From the NCBI RefSeq assembly GCF_002929215.1, contig NZ_PJII01000001.1, positions 372,001-436,000 on the forward strand: DNA of 64,000 nucleotides, given 5' to 3'. Positions 35,635 to 44,346 of the stretch are shown in pieces (within the stretch, counting starts at the first letter, position 1; the number at the start of each line of letters is the position of its first letter). Under the pieces are notes generated by a model. That model worked only from the letters and a program-made list of their open reading frames with translations, searched no databases and was not told the DNA's origin. Both the position numbers and the translations under genes were made by a program. The stretch is from Arthrobacter sp. ZGTC412. Its GTDB lineage: Bacteria > Actinomycetota > Actinomycetes > Actinomycetales > Micrococcaceae.

Positions 35635-36552
35635 TCAGGCGCGGCGGCGCTGCAGGACGTCGTCGAGATTGCTGAGTGCACTCTGGGCCTTGCTGAGCTG
35701 CTGGGCATCCGGATCCGGGGTGGCGGGAACGGCGGTGGCGCCCTGCTTAAGGGACGGCTTCCCGGTGGCCTTGGGTGCCTCAGGCAGCGCAAGCGGCTCA
35801 GGTGCGGGCCGCTCGGCCTTAGCCGCCTCGACGTAAACCGGCTTGGGCACCTCCACAGGCTCCCAGGTGCTGCTCGGTGCAGCCTGTACTGCACTGGTGT
35901 CACCGGCAGCGACGGCGACGGCAAGTGCTGCCTCGCGCAGTTCCACGGCTGTCAGGGGCTTGATCCTGGACTTGCCGGCCTCGGCGTCGAAGAGCGGGCT
36001 CTCCGCGCGCATGGGCGCGGCTTCAGGCTTCGGCGGGACGTGTGCGACTGCGGGCTGCGGAGCAGGTGCGCTCATTGCTGAGCGGAAGGCAGCGTCCACT
36101 TTGGCTTTGCGGTCCCGGACGGCAAGCCAGCGAAGAAGGACCACCGACGCCACGGTCAAGGCCGCGCAAGCCAGGGGAAGAACTGGGGCGCCCAGTCCAA
36201 ACGCCAGCAGTACCGCAGAGGCGAACGCGGTAAGCAGGGAGACCAGGCCCACGAGGGCAAGAGCCGTCCGGCCGTATCGGATCCGGAACTGGCCCGTCGG
36301 CGCAGCGCTGGCTGTGGCCGTAGCGGATCCGGCGCTCTTCCTTGTGTCCATGGCTTTCTCCTGCTGGGCGGCGACCTTCAAAACCAACCCTGCTCGCGGG
36401 TCCGGTATTTCATCGGCGGGGGCGTCTGCCAGGAAGTCGCCGGCGGCTTGGAACTGGTGCCGGCGGTTCCGGAGGACGTAGGGGGCAACCCATACAATCC
36501 AGAGCACAACGGCAACCACAAGGATCACTGAGCTGCTAAGGGGGAAGTCCAC
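35635..36552 (-). CDS. Actinobacterial membrane protein of unknown function
   Basis: A 305-residue protein with one N-terminal helix (SSSVILVVAVVLWIVWVAPYVL), a basic NRRHQF stretch, two adjacent helices in the middle (LALVGLVSLLTAFASAVLLAF and LPLACAALTVASVVLLRWLAV), then a long Pro/Ala-rich, probably disordered C-terminal half. It resembles conserved actinobacterial hypothetical proteins of the same layout. I start it at the GTG complementary to 36550-36552, seven bases after a TACGGT -10 box; a TTG two codons upstream is also in frame. It is upstream of the tRNA gene, in the same direction. Confidence 0.72.
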   Translation of the reverse strand: MDFPLSSSVILVVAVVLWIVWVAPYVLRNRRHQFQAAGDFLADAPADEIPDPRAGLVLKVAAQQEKAMDTRKSAGSATATASAAPTGQFRIRYGRTALALVGLVSLLTAFASAVLLAFGLGAPVLPLACAALTVASVVLLRWLAVRDRKAKVDAAFRSAMSAPAPQPAVAHVPPKPEAAPMRAESPLFDAEAGKSRIKPLTAVELREAALAVAVAAGDTSAVQAAPSSTWEPVEVPKPVYVEAAKAERPAPEPLALPEAPKATGKPSLKQGATAVPATPDPDAQQLSKAQSALSNLDDVLQRRRA

Positions 36553-36565
36553 AATCAAAACCGTA
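36553..36565 (-). promoter_or_regulatory. Putative leaderless promoter -10 box before the membrane-protein gene
   Basis: Minus-strand TACGGT (36560-36565), then seven bases, then the GTG at 36552. No Shine-Dalgarno is present. Confidence 0.35.
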
Positions 36566-36633
36566 TGAGCATCACGTCGGCTGCAGCCGCATTAGCACCG
36601 GTGTGTCGTGGCGCGGCTGACAAATCAATGGAT

Positions 36634-37254
36634 TTATGACGGCCGGGAGGCAAGCCAGCGGTGCAGCAACCCCTCTGGAACTTCATCGGATGTCAGGGCA
36701 AACGACCGGTGGTCCGCCCACTCGCCGTTGATGTGCAGATAGCGCGGCCGGTATCCCTCATCCCGGAAACCCAGCTTCTCCACCACCCGCAGGCTTGGCC
36801 CGTTCTCGGGCCGGATGTTGATTTCCATCCTGTGCAGCCCCAGGGTCCGGAAGCAGTGGTCGGTTACCAGGGCCACAGCGGTGGGTGCTATCCCCCGTCC
36901 CGCCCGCGACTGGTCCACCCAGTATCCGAGAGTCGCCATCATGGCCGACCCCCACACAATCGACGAAACAGTCAGCTGGCCCACGATCGCCGGGTTCCTG
37001 CTGGCGGGAACCCGTTCCGTTATCACAAACGGAAGGGCACTTGCCTGCGCCGCCTGCGAGTTCAGGGAACGGACCATCTGCCGGTAATCAGGGAGGCCTC
37101 CGGCCGGGTCCGGGTTGGACGCTTCCCACGGTTCCAGCCATTGGCTGTTGCGGGCCCGCACTTCTGTCCACTCTTTTTTGTCCCGGTATCTGATGGGCCT
37201 CAGGACCAGGTCTCCGCATTCCAGGGTCACGGGCCAGATGGGGCCGGGGCGCAC
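36634..37254 (-). CDS. GNAT acetyltransferase, RimJ/RimL type
   Basis: A 206-residue acetyltransferase. The RimJ-like opening TLECGDLVLRPIRYRDKKEW, the acetyl-CoA loop DQSRAGRGIAPTAVALVTDHCF (Arg/Gln-x-x-Gly-x-Gly/Ala type) and the final RMEINIRPENGPSLRVVEKLGF are clear. Members acetylate N-termini of ribosomal or other proteins. I use the GTG complementary to 37252-37254, 4 bp after the galU stop; a GTG eight codons later is the alternative. The galU-rimJ pairing is also seen in mycobacteria (Rv0993-Rv0995 region). Confidence 0.87.
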   Translation of the reverse strand: MRPGPIWPVTLECGDLVLRPIRYRDKKEWTEVRARNSQWLEPWEASNPDPAGGLPDYRQMVRSLNSQAAQASALPFVITERVPASRNPAIVGQLTVSSIVWGSAMMATLGYWVDQSRAGRGIAPTAVALVTDHCFRTLGLHRMEINIRPENGPSLRVVEKLGFRDEGYRPRYLHINGEWADHRSFALTSDEVPEGLLHRWLASRPS

Positions 37255-37258
37255 AGTG

Positions 37259-38164
37259 CTACTTGGACAGGCCGGCGGTGAAGCCCGGCAGCCACTCCCG
37301 CAGGCCGGGACCCAGGTCATCGCTGTCAATGGCGAGCTGGACGCAAGCCTTGAGGTAGCTCAGTTTGTCGCCCGTGTCGTAGCGGCGTCCCCGGAACACA
37401 ACGCCATAGACGCCTTGCCCCTCGCCATCTCCGGCCGCGAGCTCCTGCAGAGCGTCAGTGAGCTGGATTTCACCGCCGCGCCCCGGGCCGGTGTGCTCCA
37501 GGACATCGAAGACGGCGGGGTGGAGGACGTAGCGGCCAATGACCGCGAGGTTGGAAGGGGCTTCCTCGGCGGAGGGCTTTTCCACCAGGCGGTTGACACG
37601 CACGTAGCCCTCGCCGTCGATCTCCTCAATGTCGGCACAGCCGTAGGCGCTGATCTGCGACGGCTCCACCTCGATGAGTGCGACGACGGACCCTCCCGTT
37701 TTCGCCTGCACCTCGATCATGGTGCTGAGGAGTTCGTCACGGGCGTCAATGAGGTCATCGCCCAGGAGGACGGCGAAGGCTTCGTTGCCTACATGCTGCC
37801 TGGCGCGGAGGACAGCATGGCCAAGGCCGTTCGGGTCGCCCTGGCGGACGTAGTGGATGTCGCCCAGGTTGCTCGCGGCCTGGATGGACGCCAGTTTTTC
37901 CGTGTCGCCCTTGTCCTCAAGGGTGGACTCCAAGGTTGGTACGCGGTCGAAGTGGTCTTCGAGGGCCCGCTTGTTCCTGCCAGTGATCATCAGGATGTCG
38001 TTGAGGCCCACATTCACGGCTTCCTCGACGACATACTGGATGGCAGGCTTGTCGACGACCGGAAGCATTTCCTTTGGCATGGCCTTGGTGGCAGGCAGGA
38101 ACCTGGTGCCGAGTCCGGCAGCGGGTATTACGGCTTTGCGAACTCTCGGGTTACTGGTAGTCAC
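37259..38164 (-). CDS. galU: UTP-glucose-1-phosphate uridylyltransferase GalU
   Basis: A 301-residue enzyme that makes UDP-glucose from UTP and glucose-1-phosphate, for cell-envelope sugars and trehalose. The nucleotide-binding start KAVIPAAGLGTRFLPATKAMPKEMLPVVDKP (in overlapping parts), VLLGDDLID, and LVEKPSAEEAPSNLAVIGRYVL are family-specific. It ends with KLSYLKACVQLAIDSDDLG. The GTG start has TAGATT as a -10 box six bases upstream and no Shine-Dalgarno. It is divergent from fthC and followed by rimJ. Confidence 0.95.
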   Translation of the reverse strand: MTTSNPRVRKAVIPAAGLGTRFLPATKAMPKEMLPVVDKPAIQYVVEEAVNVGLNDILMITGRNKRALEDHFDRVPTLESTLEDKGDTEKLASIQAASNLGDIHYVRQGDPNGLGHAVLRARQHVGNEAFAVLLGDDLIDARDELLSTMIEVQAKTGGSVVALIEVEPSQISAYGCADIEEIDGEGYVRVNRLVEKPSAEEAPSNLAVIGRYVLHPAVFDVLEHTGPGRGGEIQLTDALQELAAGDGEGQGVYGVVFRGRRYDTGDKLSYLKACVQLAIDSDDLGPGLREWLPGFTAGLSK

Positions 38165-38176
38165 CCGACTAATCTA
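38165..38176 (-). promoter_or_regulatory. Putative leaderless promoter -10 box before galU
   Basis: Minus-strand TAGATT (38171-38176), then AGTCGG, then the GTG complementary to 38162-38164. Confidence 0.5.
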
Positions 38177-38274
38177 ACGTCAGCGTCAAGCATTCAGTAA
38201 TTGTTGAACGGCTGCCGGCCACCCTGTGGCCACAGCTGACACCGTCACAACGGCAACCGATGGAGGAATACACC

Positions 38275-38895
38275 GTGCTTGAGGACGCCAGGGCGACCAA
38301 GACCAGAATCCGCACCGCCCACCGCCTGCGGCGGGCAGCCCTGACCCAGCAGCAGCTGGAGGCGGCTGGGTCGGGAATCGCGCGCCACGGCGCTGACTGG
38401 GCGGCATCCATGACCGGCGGTGCTCCTGCCACGTTCTGCGTCTACTTCGGGGTCGGCGTCGAACCGCCCACCCTTCCGCTGATCAACGCACTCCACAACA
38501 ACGGCCACCGGGTCCTGCTCCCGGTGTGCGAACCCGGGCGGGAACTGGCGTGGGTCTTCTGGAACCCGGACGCCGGCTTTGAGCAGAGCCGATACGCGCC
38601 GATCCTGGAACCCCAGGGCGACCGGCACGGACCCGATGTGGCAGGAACCGCCGCCGCCCTTTTCATCCCGGCTACCGCCGTCGACCTTGCAGGCAACAGG
38701 GTTGGGCAGGGCGGCGGGTACTACGACAAGTTCCTGGGTCATCTCGCTACGGCGGGGAAGAATATTCCGCTGGCCGCCGTTATCTATGACGAAGAGCTGC
38801 TCCCCGCCGGGGACATCCCCGAGGAGGAGTTCGACCGCCCCGTCCCTGCCGTCCTGGCGCCTTCCGGACTCCGGCTGCTCGACGGCCACCGCTGA
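38275..38895 (+). CDS. fthC: 5-formyltetrahydrofolate cyclo-ligase
   Basis: A 206-residue enzyme that converts 5-formyl-THF to 5,10-methenyl-THF with ATP. The conserved N-terminal KTRIRTAHRLRRAAL, the VYFGVGVEPPT strand and the glycine-rich GNRVGQGGGYYDKFL motif are present, then AAVIYDEELL near the end. I use the GTG at 38275, since GGAGGAA lies about eight bases before it; the ATG at 38260 would put that ribosome site inside the gene. It is followed by the CIRCE-controlled FmdB gene, as in mycobacteria (Rv0992c-Rv0991c). Confidence 0.9.
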   Translation: MLEDARATKTRIRTAHRLRRAALTQQQLEAAGSGIARHGADWAASMTGGAPATFCVYFGVGVEPPTLPLINALHNNGHRVLLPVCEPGRELAWVFWNPDAGFEQSRYAPILEPQGDRHGPDVAGTAAALFIPATAVDLAGNRVGQGGGYYDKFLGHLATAGKNIPLAAVIYDEELLPAGDIPEEEFDRPVPAVLAPSGLRLLDGHR

Positions 38896-38927
38896 AGCCA
38901 CAGTCCGATGCTGCGGGGATGATAGAA

Positions 38928-38954
38928 TTAGCACTCAGGCCCTGCGACTGCTAA
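38928..38954 (+). promoter_or_regulatory. CIRCE element (HrcA operator) upstream of the FmdB/Ruc-like gene
   Basis: TTAGCACTC, nine bases, then GACTGCTAA. The CIRCE consensus is TTAGCACTC-N9-GAGTGCTAA, so 17 of 18 conserved bases match with the exact spacer. It directly follows and overlaps a TAGAAT -10-like box (38923-38928) and lies 57 bases before the FmdB start codon, where HrcA would block transcription. Confidence 0.85.
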
Positions 38955-39011
38955 CGGTAACTCCGTCCACGCAGCACGGGACCTCTCGTTTGCCCAAGAG
39001 GAGGAGCACTA

Positions 39012-39284
39012 GTGCCAACGTACGCATACGCCTGCAAGGATTGCGGCCATGCCTTCGACATCGTCCAGTCGTTTTCGGACAGCACTTTGACCTCGTGCCC
39101 CGAGTGCCAGGGGACACTGCGCAAGAAGTTCAACAGCGTGGGTGTCGTCTTCAAGGGATCCGGTTTCTACCGCACCGATTCCCGGGACTCCAAGGGAAGC
39201 ACCGTCTCGCCGGCCCCGGCGGCTGCAACGCCCGCTCCGGCTGCGGCATCAGCCGCGTCCGCTCCGGCCGCTGCAGCCAGCTAA
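39012..39284 (+). CDS. FmdB-family zinc-ribbon protein, probable Ruc-type redox chaperone
   Basis: A 90-residue protein. Residues 1-45 form a zinc ribbon with CKDCG and CPECQ knuckles inside the FmdB pattern PTYAYACKDCGHAFDIVQSF. A short KKFNSVGVVFKGSGFYRTD core follows. The last 30 or so residues are Ala/Pro/Ser only and surely disordered. In M. tuberculosis the HrcA-regulated Rv0991c (Ruc) has the same build, a zinc ribbon plus unstructured tail, and acts as a redox-controlled chaperone. It sits beside Rv0992c (cyclo-ligase) and galU, as here. The GTG at 39012 has GAGGAGGA upstream. Orthology is inferred from build, operator and synteny. Confidence 0.88.
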   Translation: MPTYAYACKDCGHAFDIVQSFSDSTLTSCPECQGTLRKKFNSVGVVFKGSGFYRTDSRDSKGSTVSPAPAAATPAPAAASAASAPAAAAS

Positions 39285-39363
39285 GCAGGGGTGTCCGACG
39301 CCGGCCCATCCGGCTTGTCCACATAGCGCACCGTGCGCCTGTTGCGGGTATTCCCCGCAGCCA

Positions 39364-39375
39364 TAGCGTAGGCGC
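39364..39375 (+). promoter_or_regulatory. Putative leaderless promoter -10 box before the SAF-domain gene
   Basis: TAGCGT (39364-39369), then AGGCGC, then ATG at 39376. Confidence 0.4.
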
Positions 39376-40101
39376 ATGCCTGCAAACCTTTTACGCCCCG
39401 GCCGGGCTGCCTCCCGTTACCCGCGCACCCCTCGCCGTCCCGGCAGGTCCAGCAGCAGATCCACGGCGGTCCGGTTCAGCGGGTGGCTGAGCCGAAACCG
39501 GCGGCTCGCCGTGGCGCTGCTGCTCTGCGTGGCGGCTTCAATCACCGTGCATCAGCTCACTCCCGCGCCCGTCCACACGGTCACTGCCCTGGCCGCCGCA
39601 AAGGATCTGCCCGCCGGCTCAGCGATGAAGGCATCGGACCTGGCCTATGTGCAGGTGCCGCCGGCCATGATGGCCGCAGGTTTCCTGGACGAAGAGAGCG
39701 AGTTAGCCGGTAAACAGCTGGCCGCCCCGCTGCGCAGGGGGCAGTTGCTGACGGACGCCCAACTGCTCGGTCCCGGACTCCTGGCAGGCACCCCGCCGGG
39801 CTCGGCCGCCGTGCCCCTTCGAATGGCTGATCCGTCCTCCATCCAGCTCGTCTCGCCCGGGCAGCTTGTGAACGTGGTGCTGACGGCGGGCAACGGCTTC
39901 GACCAACAGGCACCGTCCGAAGTCCTGGCAACAGCCGTGCCGGTATTGTGGACCTCCGGCAAGGGCGGCGGGAGCGGGCAGTGGCTGGGCACAGCTGAGA
40001 CGGACGGGCTTATAGTTGTGGCGGCCAGCTCCGAGCAGGCAGCCCGGCTGGCCGGTGCTTCCACCCAGGGCAAACTGTTCTTTGTTCTTGTTGGCCCCTA
40101 G
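39376..40101 (+). CDS. SAF-domain protein, CpaB/RcpC-like
   Basis: A 241-residue protein with a very basic N-terminus (about 45 residues, Arg/Pro/Ser rich), one membrane helix (LAVALLLCVAASITVHQL), and an outside SAF domain (TALAAAKDLPAGSAMKASDL through GKQLAAPLRRGQLLTDAQLL). The C-terminal part has the RcpC-like strand set (VPLRMADPSSIQLVSPGQLVNV). CpaB proteins serve Flp/Tad pilus assembly, but no other pilus gene is in the window, so the role here is open. It ends 33 bp from the converging helicase gene. Confidence 0.8.
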   Translation: MPANLLRPGRAASRYPRTPRRPGRSSSRSTAVRFSGWLSRNRRLAVALLLCVAASITVHQLTPAPVHTVTALAAAKDLPAGSAMKASDLAYVQVPPAMMAAGFLDEESELAGKQLAAPLRRGQLLTDAQLLGPGLLAGTPPGSAAVPLRMADPSSIQLVSPGQLVNVVLTAGNGFDQQAPSEVLATAVPVLWTSGKGGGSGQWLGTAETDGLIVVAASSEQAARLAGASTQGKLFFVLVGP

Positions 40102-40134
40102 CCCACCCTGAACTCAGGGCCAACCCCAAACCCG

Positions 40135-43100
40135 TCAGCCCCAGTGCGGCGGCTTCTGTTCCTTCAGCCAGGCGTCATGGTCATCGTCGGCATCGCCCCA
40201 GCGCTTCGGGTCATCTTCCGAGGCCTTCGTAGGCAGAATGCCTTGCGTCTCGCCCTGCCCCTGACCCTTGCCCTGCTCCTGGCCCTGTTCATCTTCGGGG
40301 GCCGGATCCACGGGGACGGACTGACCGTCCTCAGAGCCGTTTCTGTTTTCTTCAGGGGCCACGGGGACCGCCTCCTTGCTGTCCAAGTCTTTGTCCTGCG
40401 GCCGACGGCGCGCCTGCTCGCCGGCATCGATACCATTGAGCGCCTGGTCCACGTCGTCGTCAAGGAAGCCCGTTGAGGTTGACGTCCGGCCGGGAAGCAC
40501 CACCCGCTCAAGGCCCAGGTAGCCGGCAATACGGTCGGCGCAGGCTGAAGGATCAGTAAACACCTCAATGGTCCACAGCGGCATGTACCGCCACCCCAAC
40601 CGCTCCAGCAACTGCGGCCGCAACCGGCTCCGCTCACGCACGCTCATGGTGCGGTACTGCTCGGTGCCGTCGGACTCGATGGCCACAGGCCACGGCAGGT
40701 CGGTTTCGTCCCGGCCCATGGTGCTCAGCGGATCCGCGGCCGCCACCACATCAATTGCGCCGTCATACTGGTGCCAGACCCGGGCGCCTCGTGCCCGGAG
40801 CCGGTCCCCCAGGTCAGCGACCAGTGGATCGGCACCGAGTGCCTGTTCGCTGGCAGCGGCACGGGAAGCGGGAGTCCCCAGATCCGTGTTTCCCGCAATT
40901 TCACGGTCCAACAGTGAGTAGAGGTCCACCGCCCCGTGCGTCAGCCGGGTGTGGTCCAGGTCTTCAGGCCGGAAGCAGGTCAGCACGTGTATAGACCGGC
41001 GGGCCCGGGTCATGGCCAGGGCGAATTTCTCCCGTCCCCCTTCAGCAGAGAGCGGACCGAAGTTATGCAGGGCGCGGCCGTGCGGGGTACGTCCGAAGCC
41101 CGGCGAGAAAATGACGTGGTCGCGCACCAGGCCCTGGGCCCGTTCCAGGTCAACGACCCGGAAGGACTCGGGTCCGGCGCCAAAGAACCCTGCAAGGCCC
41201 GGGTGGTTGGGCAGCTGGAGCCGGATCGACTCACCAATTCGTGCAGCATGCCGGAGGCTGGCTGTGACCACGGCAAGTGATGTGCGGGGGCGGGTGCGGG
41301 CGTGTTCGAAGACCAACTGCACCACCCGGTTGACCTCAGCCACCACCGACTCGACGCCTTCGTGGTCCGCACTCGGAAGGCCGGTGCCGTCAGGCAGGTA
41401 CTCCACCACCAGGGACCGGTCCAGGCCGGTAGCGGACTGGCCCTCCGGAAGGCGGCGGAGGGCGCCGTCGTAAAAGTTCTTGCTGAGCTGGAGGACCAGG
41501 TCCTCGTCCACCGCGCGGTAAACGAAGTTCAACCGCCACACGGGGAGCACTGCCGAAAGCGCTTTGAACGCGCTCTCCACCCGCTGGTGTGCCGTTTCGC
41601 CTGCTGCCAGCCGCTCCACGCCCACAGTAAACGTCCGGGGGCTGGCGATCATGGCGTCGCCGAAGGCAATAACCTGGCGGGCGCGGGCAATGGACGGCAG
41701 CACGGCCTGGAGCGATGTCGCTTCGGAGTCGAGGATGACCACGGCATCGAAGCGCTGTTCCGCGGGCAGCAGCCCGGTCATCAGGTAGGGACTGACGGAC
41801 CAGACCGGAACGAGGGTACCGATCAGGTCGGGAGCCTGTGCAGTCAGCGCGGGCAGGGACACCCTGCCGTCTTTGAGCAGGCTCCGCATGAGGTCTGCCT
41901 GCCGGGGGTGGGCTGCGATGCCGGCCCGCCACCGCTCGGCCAGATCCCAGCGGAGCCGTGCTGCACCGCTGGCGATGTGCGCGTTGTCCGCCAGCCGGAA
42001 TTCGGCCTCGAGCTGCCGCAGGGCGTCACCGTCGGACATGGCGAGGTAGTCGTCCCCGCTGATCATCGCTTCCAGCGCCGACTGCCACCACGCGAGTTCA
42101 AGTTCGGCAGCGACTGAACCGGCCGGAACCTCGCGTTCGGCCAGATCGGCCAGAAGCTCCCCCAGCCCGTGCTCACGCATGTTCTCCACCAGGAGGGTCC
42201 GCTCCGGCAGCGTTTTGAGGGTGTCGCTGTCGGCCACCAGCCGCTCAAGCCGTTCCATCAGCTCTTCATAACGGACAGTGGACAGCGCGCCGCCCGCTTC
42301 CGTGTGCCGGAGGGCCTCTCCCAGCTGGCTGAGTTCGCGGTCCAGGGCGCGGTATATCACGTTGATTTCCGCCAGCCCGGAAGGCACTGCAGGGTGGCGC
42401 TGCGTGGTGGCATAGCCCGCCCACAAAGCACGCTGTTCCTGGACCAGGACCAGGGAGCTGTGGAGATCGGCAATGTGGACGCCGGGCCGGACGTATTCCT
42501 TGGCCACCCTGCGCAGCCGCGAACGCTGCATTGCGGTCAGCTCGATGCCGCGCTCACGTCGCCAGGCTGAGGGCGCGGTGGCAGAAATGAGGTCGGTGAC
42601 GGGCCTGTCAAAGATGTCGGGGGTGAACTTGTCCAGGCTTCCGCGCACGGCTACCAGGAGCTCGAGCTGTTCGCCCCATTCGGCGAAGGTGGCGCCCCGC
42701 CGGATTTCCGCGTGCTCCGCCACTGCGTTCATCCGTTCCCGCAAGGCGGGAAGGCTCTTCTCAACGGATTGCACCAGGTCCTGGGCTTCCTCCGTCTCCT
42801 TGCGGGTGAGGAGGCGCGCGCCATGCCAGGGGCTGGTGGTGGACGCCTTGCTGAAGCTGCCCAGCTCGGCGGCACGCCGGAGCCTGCCGGCAAGCTCATC
42901 CCGGTCCCGGATGCTGTCAAGGACACTGCGCTTCAACCGGACGGTAGTGGCAGGTGCGGGATGGATCGACGTCAGCTCAGCGAGCGACTGCATGGCCTGG
43001 TAGGGCGAGCAGCCCCAGCGCTGGCGGACGTTGTGCAGTGATGCCACGTGATCCATCAGGGCGTGGCGGTGCTCCGTCAGGGTGTCGTGCAGGTTCCCGA

Positions 43101-44304
43101 GCTGGGGTTCCAGGGATTTCTCATTCCGGACGATCGCCCGGACCAGCTGACCCTTCAGCTGCTGCGGAGTAATGTTTCCGGACAGCTGGAAAAGGATAGA
43201 CTCCAGGCCCAGGCTTTCGAGCTGGCCGGAGACCTCGTTAAGGCTGGCGCGGCGGTCGCCTACCACCAGGACCGTCTTCCCGGCGTCCACCAGTGCACCG
43301 ATGGTGTTGATGGCAGTCTGGGTCTGGCCGGTACCCGGCGGGCTGCTGACCACAAGGGAATCCCCGGCACGGGCCGCGTCGATGACGTACTGCTGGTCGA
43401 TGTCCGCGTCCAGCAGGAGCATTTCGTCCCGGGGGTGCCGGCTGTCCAGCGACGCGAAACGGGACGGGTCCGGCTCGTCGAAGTCCACCACTTCGCCGCC
43501 TGCCGCGGTGGCCAGAGCGGACACAAAAGGGTTTGAGTCATTGATCCACGGATCGTCCAGGTTCCCGGAAAGGTCGGCGAAGGTGGAAACCAGCAGGTTG
43601 TGCTGTGCCTCGGCACCGTGGATGGGCCGGATAAGTGTTGCCAGCTTGTCCAGGACAGGCTGGGGATCGAAGCGGGCGGTGCTGTAGGCGAGCCGGGCGA
43701 CGGCATTGACGTCGAAGACAATCCCGTGGGTGTTCTTCAGGTGCCGCACCAGGGCCGGGTTGATGTGCGCCTGCTCAGTCAGCTGCAGTTCGTAGTCGTC
43801 CTCCCCCGGACGGACAGTGAGCGAAATCGCCGTGAGCATGACCGGAGCCGAAATGCGCTGCGGCTTGCCGCCCACCGCAGAAGTCCATACCACCGTGCCT
43901 GCAGAGAAGTAGCCGGCATCGATGCCGCGGTCGTTGGCAAGCTCGAAGATCTTTGACCGGATGTTGCGGGAAGCCCTGGCCGCAACCACATACTGCTGAC
44001 GGTCCCGGATCAGAGTCGAAAGCCGGGTCTTGCGCCCGGCCATGAGCTGGGCGAGGCCTGACGGGTGGGCGTGCGTCAGATCGATGGACCCTTCGGGGGT
44101 CTTGGTGAAGCGCAGCATCGTATCCGCCCCGGTGACGGGTTTGAGCCCGGACAGCCATTTACGGAGCTCCTCGGAGCCTTCCGGGTGGCCTTGACCAACT
44201 GACACTTCTGCCTTCTTTTCTGCGTTTGCACGTGACGCCCTGGACCATACCGGCATAGATTCGAGCGTAGCCGCTTCCATGCCCGGACTGAGAGACCGCA
44301 ACAC
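40135..44304 (-). CDS. Large SF1-type helicase-nuclease with degenerate ATPase motifs
   Basis: A 1389-residue protein. The N-terminal 270 residues have no recognised motif. A SF1/DNA2-like ATPase region follows, but its Walker A reads PPGTGQTQT (Gln at residue 327 where Lys is expected), its Walker B reads VVILDSEATSLQ instead of IIDEASQ, and motif III reads FGDAMIASP without the usual Gln. Motif VI is kept (FALAMTRARRSIHV). Between them lies a long helical insertion. The C-terminus (about 1180-1290) matches REase_MTES_1575-type nucleases: YDGAIDVV, PVAIESDGTEQYRT with the D...ExD pattern, then RERSRLRPQLLERLGW. A low-complexity QGQEQGKGQGQG tail ends it. The GTG start fits a TAGCCT -10 box; ATGs at 44280 and 44256 are alternatives. 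Confidence 0.82.
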   Translation of the reverse strand: MLRSLSPGMEAATLESMPVWSRASRANAEKKAEVSVGQGHPEGSEELRKWLSGLKPVTGADTMLRFTKTPEGSIDLTHAHPSGLAQLMAGRKTRLSTLIRDRQQYVVAARASRNIRSKIFELANDRGIDAGYFSAGTVVWTSAVGGKPQRISAPVMLTAISLTVRPGEDDYELQLTEQAHINPALVRHLKNTHGIVFDVNAVARLAYSTARFDPQPVLDKLATLIRPIHGAEAQHNLLVSTFADLSGNLDDPWINDSNPFVSALATAAGGEVVDFDEPDPSRFASLDSRHPRDEMLLLDADIDQQYVIDAARAGDSLVVSSPPGTGQTQTAINTIGALVDAGKTVLVVGDRRASLNEVSGQLESLGLESILFQLSGNITPQQLKGQLVRAIVRNEKSLEPQLGNLHDTLTEHRHALMDHVASLHNVRQRWGCSPYQAMQSLAELTSIHPAPATTVRLKRSVLDSIRDRDELAGRLRRAAELGSFSKASTTSPWHGARLLTRKETEEAQDLVQSVEKSLPALRERMNAVAEHAEIRRGATFAEWGEQLELLVAVRGSLDKFTPDIFDRPVTDLISATAPSAWRRERGIELTAMQRSRLRRVAKEYVRPGVHIADLHSSLVLVQEQRALWAGYATTQRHPAVPSGLAEINVIYRALDRELSQLGEALRHTEAGGALSTVRYEELMERLERLVADSDTLKTLPERTLLVENMREHGLGELLADLAEREVPAGSVAAELELAWWQSALEAMISGDDYLAMSDGDALRQLEAEFRLADNAHIASGAARLRWDLAERWRAGIAAHPRQADLMRSLLKDGRVSLPALTAQAPDLIGTLVPVWSVSPYLMTGLLPAEQRFDAVVILDSEATSLQAVLPSIARARQVIAFGDAMIASPRTFTVGVERLAAGETAHQRVESAFKALSAVLPVWRLNFVYRAVDEDLVLQLSKNFYDGALRRLPEGQSATGLDRSLVVEYLPDGTGLPSADHEGVESVVAEVNRVVQLVFEHARTRPRTSLAVVTASLRHAARIGESIRLQLPNHPGLAGFFGAGPESFRVVDLERAQGLVRDHVIFSPGFGRTPHGRALHNFGPLSAEGGREKFALAMTRARRSIHVLTCFRPEDLDHTRLTHGAVDLYSLLDREIAGNTDLGTPASRAAASEQALGADPLVADLGDRLRARGARVWHQYDGAIDVVAAADPLSTMGRDETDLPWPVAIESDGTEQYRTMSVRERSRLRPQLLERLGWRYMPLWTIEVFTDPSACADRIAGYLGLERVVLPGRTSTSTGFLDDDVDQALNGIDAGEQARRRPQDKDLDSKEAVPVAPEENRNGSEDGQSVPVDPAPEDEQGQEQGKGQGQGETQGILPTKASEDDPKRWGDADDDHDAWLKEQKPPHWG

Positions 44305-44316
44305 TGGAGCAGGCTA
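44305..44316 (-). promoter_or_regulatory. Putative leaderless promoter -10 box before the helicase-nuclease gene
   Basis: Minus-strand TAGCCT (44311-44316), then GCTCCA, then the GTG complementary to 44302-44304. Confidence 0.4.
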
Positions 44317-44346
44317 AATTGCGGAGGTTTTCGCTGAGGAAACAGC

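Noticed and set aside
40106-40119. CCCTGA-AC-TCAGGG as terminator between the SAF gene and the helicase gene
   Set aside because: A six-base stem with a two-base loop cannot fold well and has no U-tract.
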